Source of the DNA: Lacinutrix neustonica
Lineage (GTDB): Bacteria > Bacteroidota > Bacteroidia > Flavobacteriales > Flavobacteriaceae
Length of the DNA: 64,000 bases
Reading direction: 5' to 3'
Assembly: GCF_026625145.1 (NCBI RefSeq)
Contig: NZ_CP113088.1
Coordinates: 558,001 to 622,000 of the forward strand
This document shows positions 59,701-64,000 of this stretch, in pieces (position 1 is the first letter of the stretch; every line of letters starts with the position of its first letter). The translations under genes were made by a program, and so were the position numbers. Under the pieces are notes generated by a model. The model saw only the letters and a program-made list of their open reading frames with translations. It was not told the DNA's origin and made no database searches.

Positions 59701-62700
59701 TTTCATTTGTGTCACTGTATAAGGCAGTAGTAGCCGTTTTAATGCGGTTTAACTGGTCATAACGGTAGGCATTTCCTGTAAGGTAACTCGCCCTGTTCTT
59801 CTCTTTAGCTTCTTCTGCAATTTGAGACGTCCAGGTACTAATATTACCATTATACAGGTTTTGCTGTACCCCACCTACTTGGTTTTGTAGGTTAAACGGA
59901 TTGGCTGCGGTTAAACCTGAGTTTAATACGCCTTCACGCGTAAAGTCTCCTTGGTAATACCCCAAAGCCATCCCAAACTCATCTTTGGCATGCTTTGTAG
60001 GGCTGTCGCCACGGTTGTTATTCCCATCCGGGTTATAGGCATTCTGCTCTAAGTTTGGTGTGTTAATTCCCTTTAACCAGCCGTGAATAGTATAGGTATA
60101 GTCCAAGCCTTGTATCTTGTCTTCTCCTATTTCGGTTCGCATTAACGGTCCATGTAGGTAATAATCATAACGCGCATCTTCATCCCGGATATAGCCATCT
60201 TTAGATGTTTTTACAGCTATAATCCTATTATCTTCATCGTAACTATATTGATGACGGTATTCACCTATTTGTCCCTTATTAAAGTGTACTTCGTTAACAT
60301 TACCTGAAATTAAATCGTAGCTATAGGCTACTGCTGTTCTTCCTATTCCTGGTAGTTCCTGGATACACCATTCTACATTGCCATGTGGATCATAACTATA
60401 ATAGGTTTTAGTAACCGCTCCATTTTTATCTTTATTATTAATAAAACTAACCTTGTTTCTTAAAAAACGTTGGGTCTGTCCCAAATAGTTGATCTCCTCA
60501 ACCTTATCATTATAGGTGGTCCGGATGTATTCTACCTTATCTGCGTCTAGAATACTTAATGCTACTTGCGGATTGGCCTGGTTATTTACTAAGAAATCTT
60601 CTCGGAAAACTGTTTCCGTTCAATTTTGCTTCTCCTCCTTCAAGCACGCGCCCCAACTCATCATAGATTACATAGGAGTATACTTGTTCTCGAATCTGCC
60701 TCTCATTCTGAGAGTACCATAACTGCCCAATATTATTATATACAAACTGAGAACGTCCTCCGTCCGGGGTATTCTGATTTGATAATTGAGAGATACTATT
60801 ATAATCGTATCCAGTAACGTAAGTATGTGCAGTGGCTACGCGATCATTAACCGTTTGTACGCCTTCTGGTGGAACAGTTCGTACCAAACTACCAGCTCTA
60901 TCATAATAATACAACGTAAAATGGTAAACATCACTTACGCCTTGATTGTATTTTAACAAGACAGCATCATCTAGTGCATCAACATCATTAATTGCGGCAT
61001 CTACATTTGCTTCTAGTTGTAGTTTACTATCAACCACACAACGCTCTACATTAGCAGCTATGGCTTGCCTAAAATCTGAGGGGCCTAACGGTGGTATTTC
61101 TTTAGTCTCATCCTCTGCTTCTGGTTCTGTTTCTAATATTACTGGTGATTCCCAACTTAAGCATATATTATAATTACGTGCTACTGGTGGTTGTGTTACC
61201 GCTGTAACAGTAGTTTCGGTAGTACACCCATTAGCATCGGTAACTATAACCATATAATTCCCTGCTAAAATGCCTTCAAAACTTGAGGTTTCTCCATAGG
61301 CTACTTGTTCTTCATACACTAATACCGGTACTTGTTCAATAACAGGATCTCCATCTGCTATAATAATTTCTTGTTCTATTATTTCATACCAAGCAAAAAC
61401 ATAAGGAGCCGTTCCTGACGTATATCCGAAGCTGTCCCTCCTAGGGTTCCTGAACCAGACACCGCATCACAGCTGGTCTGTATATCTTCAATAATAGGGA
61501 TCTCTAATGGAGCAGGATCTTCTAAACTAAAAAGTATAGGATCTGTACTACCACAACCACTCGCATCGGTTATAATCACCTTATAATCTCCTGCTAGTAA
61601 TCCCGTAGCGCTATATCCTAAAGAAATAACCTCTCCTGTTGTTACATTTAGCCATTGGTAACTAATGGTCCCTGCGCCTCCAGTAACGATGACATGGGCA
61701 GTACCACTAGCGTCCCCGAAACACCTTGGATCCTTAGACACCACTTCTGCTGTAAATTTAGACTTAGAAGTAATCTCAAAGAATAGTTTAGCTTCACAAG
61801 AAGCAATATCATCTGGATAATTACTCACCGAACTTGGTAGTACACTTACTTTATAACTACCTACCCCAACATCGGTAAGCTCTAATGTGGCCCCTACATT
61901 GTTAAAAACTTGGGGGCTACTTATAAATTCTTGATTGCCATCTACCAAACCAAAGAAAACGGTGTAAGACTCTATTTGAAAATTAGTACATTGATTGATA
62001 TTATCAGCGATTGTTACTGTAATATTACGAGTGTCATTCGAAAAGCATACTTCATAGAAATCGGATCGGTGTCATTAGCAATTTGAGGAGACAATTGTAA
62101 CACCCGTGGTCTGAAAGCTCGGTATAGGTACATCCATTTTCTGAAATGATCTCTAAGACATAAATGGCAGTCGATGTCACATTAGCTAATTGATGGATTT
62201 GAGTATCTGTAAAGGTCCCTGTAAAGGTCACAAGGTCCTCATTAGATCCTGAAGAAGCTTGGTAGATACGTCCTGTATAATTAGTGCCTGTTACTGCGGA
62301 ATGCACATCTAAAGTTCTAAAAGACAGCTCTATATCTCCACTCGTAGTACCACAAGCTAATAGAGTGGTACATAAATTAGCAATAGGATTATTAACTCTT
62401 GGTATATATATGGTTTTCTCGAAAGTACAGCCATAATTATCTTTTATAGTGACACTAAAATTCCCTTCAGGAAGATTGTCTATGATTAGTGTTTCACCAT
62501 TCTGTAATTCTTGACCAATGGTCACTAAATCGGATAGGTTGCATTAATAACTTCAAACGGTGCCTGATCTACATAGCCAGTACCCTGCTCTCCACTTATA
62601 ACAAGAGACACTTGACCATCTGCCTGATCTGTACAACTTACGCCTTCTATTAACGTCATGTTAAGTGTAGCGCCTGGATAAACCTCAATATCAATAGTAG

Positions 62701-64000
62701 CCGTACCACTACAGTTAGCAGCTGTATTGGTAGCAGATTGTACTGTAACCTGCAATTGCGTACTATTAAAAGGATTAAAAGTAAATTGATTGCCATTAGT
62801 AGAAACAGGCGTTACATTCCAATTGTAAACATAAGAACCCCCACCAACTGTTCCGCTGAGCAACACTTCTACTACAATAGCCTCTCCTTCACAGACAGGG
62901 AAATTAGTTAAAGGATTGATAATTATCTCTCGGAAATGGCGTATTTAAAACTTCAATAAAACCTTCTGCGGTGGTTACTTTAAGATCACACACCTCATTA
63001 TTTTCTAAGCAGGTTGCTTGTCCGTTCCGGATCGTCTCTACATGATACTCTAAGCTTAAACTATTAACATCTATTAGTCTAGTATTAATTTTAAAGGTCT
63101 GTGTGGTAACGGTTTCTAAATCGGTAAGTTCCAGCTTACAGTTGTAGGTGTCGTTGTATTAGGTGGAGGAAATCCTGAAACAGAACTCTCAAATGCCACT
63201 CCTACTGGCAGGGTAAGTACTAATTGCTGTTGAGCAATCGCTTCGGTGCTATTATTATTTACAGTTATAGTGACTTCATTAAAATCATCACAAACTAAAA
63301 AATTATCTGCTAAAATATCAACATTTAGATCGGGCAATACTAAACCTTTAATTGGAATATAACGTCCCAACTCTAAACTTATATTTTCTGAACAGTTTGT
63401 AATTCCGTCTAGTGTAAATTTTACTGGCTTACCAGGATTATAATTACAATCTGAGTTCAAGCTTAATTTAAACGTGATTTCGTTTTTACCTGTTAATCGA
63501 ATCCCTGGTATCGTACTTTCTGTAGCATCAGTAATATCACCGAAGCTACTAATAAAGAGGTTACCAAACCGGAGGCATCGATCTTAACATCTTCTATATC
63601 TGAGATGTTTTGTAGAATAAAACCAGCGGGCACTTGTGTATAAGGTGCTCCATCATATGTATAACTCCATTGCGCAATATCGGTAACGCTAACGCCTTCT
63701 GGTAGATCGACACTAACGGCAACATCGTACACATTGGCAAACTTGGCACTTACTACTTTAATTTCAAATTCTGTAGCTTCACAAAGTTCTACTTCATCTT
63801 GTACTCTATTTACTTCCCAATCTAAATCACCTGTCTTATAGCGAAGTGTTACAATATCTTCAATAACACCAAACTGGCACGATAAAACACCGCGAGTCGG
63901 TAATTGAGTTAACCGCCAAAAGTTCGGTGGTCTCATCGTAAGAAGTGCCTTCTAATGGAAATGTATCACAAGACCAGCTGGAAATGAGATTAATATTTTG
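56701..64000 (-). CDS. Giant SprB-repeat / RHS protein, C-terminal part (runs off right edge, at least eleven frame errors)
   Basis: One gene of more than 7.3 kb, split by TCCGG errors at 59192, 59349, 59510, 60600, 61425, 62061, 62118, 62531, 62933, 63120 and 63540 (starts approximate), and perhaps two more near 63920. In protein order: DUF11-like beta domains (64.0-62.6 kb), SprB-type repeats (about 62.6-61.2 kb, e.g. GDASGTAHVIVTGGAGTISY, LLAGDYKVIITDASGCG), RHS/YD repeats (61.0-57.4 kb) and the core end DHLGNVR, YGFQGQEKDDE, FRMHDPRVGRFFAVDPLA, NSPYAFSENRVIDAVELEGLE. The last 200 or so residues are a variable tip with no family I recognise. Probably a secreted adhesin or toxin delivery protein. 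Confidence 0.85.

Overview
The window is a low-GC, gene-dense chromosomal segment from a member of the Bacteroidota, most likely a marine-type Flavobacteriaceae. Indicators are the tRNA-Ser promoter of the Bacteroidetes TTG / TAnnTTTG type, a LytS/LytTR regulatory pair, a GTP-cyclohydrolase-like tail on RibB, DUF6952 beside AhpC, a T9SS C-terminal sorting domain, SprB repeats and an RHS protein with the Bacteroidota-type core. No species call is possible from sequence alone.

A technical feature dominates the reading of this window. At least forty reading-frame breaks interrupt otherwise ordinary genes, and almost all of them sit exactly where the intact protein calls for 5'-TCCGG-3' (CCGGA on the other strand). 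The motif is present as TCTCGG, TCGG, TCCTGG or TACGG. Restoring TCCGG reconnects each gene, and the corrected lengths are whole numbers of codons. I therefore annotate these loci as single genes with assembly or base-calling errors, not as pseudogenes. The pattern suggests a modified base at this motif.

Layout. 1-9.7 kb: housekeeping genes (ade fragment, dsbD, tilS, a lysophospholipase-like hydrolase, pabB-like, aldose epimerase, RhlE-type helicase, a GYF-like small protein, a MotA/TolQ-like protein). 9.8-15.7 kb: LytS/LytTR pair, lpd, an unlisted 63-residue cysteine-rich peptide with a RiPP-type leader, a PAS-LuxR regulator, a CPBP protease and an Lrp regulator. 15.8-27.4 kb: flavoprotein / PLP-lyase / OsmC operon, SPOR protein, YdjM-like hydrolase, NhaC, then a peroxide-defence group (AhpC, thioredoxin, DUF6952, KatG, fasciclin protein, Tpx). 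27.4-37.4 kb: dgkA, ftsK, lolA, lptF/G-like, ribB, a KdnA-like aminotransferase, thioredoxin-like protein, nitroreductase, thioesterase. 37.5-40 kb: tRNA-Ser(UGA) followed by a decayed integrated element (integrase and RadC both cut off at one shared junction, then ssb).

40.2-54.0 kb is the most interesting block: a single minus-strand operon encoding what looks like a complete minimal type II secretion system (C-, D-, E-, F-, G-, I-, J-, K-, L-, M- and O-like proteins). It is preceded by a T9SS-sorted FG-GAP protein, a secreted protein and a MORN lipoprotein. The pseudopilins carry Ala rather than Gly before the predicted cleavage site. 54.1-64.0 kb holds the C-terminal part of a giant SprB-repeat/RHS protein running off the right edge. 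Downstream of it lies a string of small genes and remnants, including a barstar-family immunity protein that appears only after correcting two TCCGG errors, and a partial duplicate of the rhs gene.
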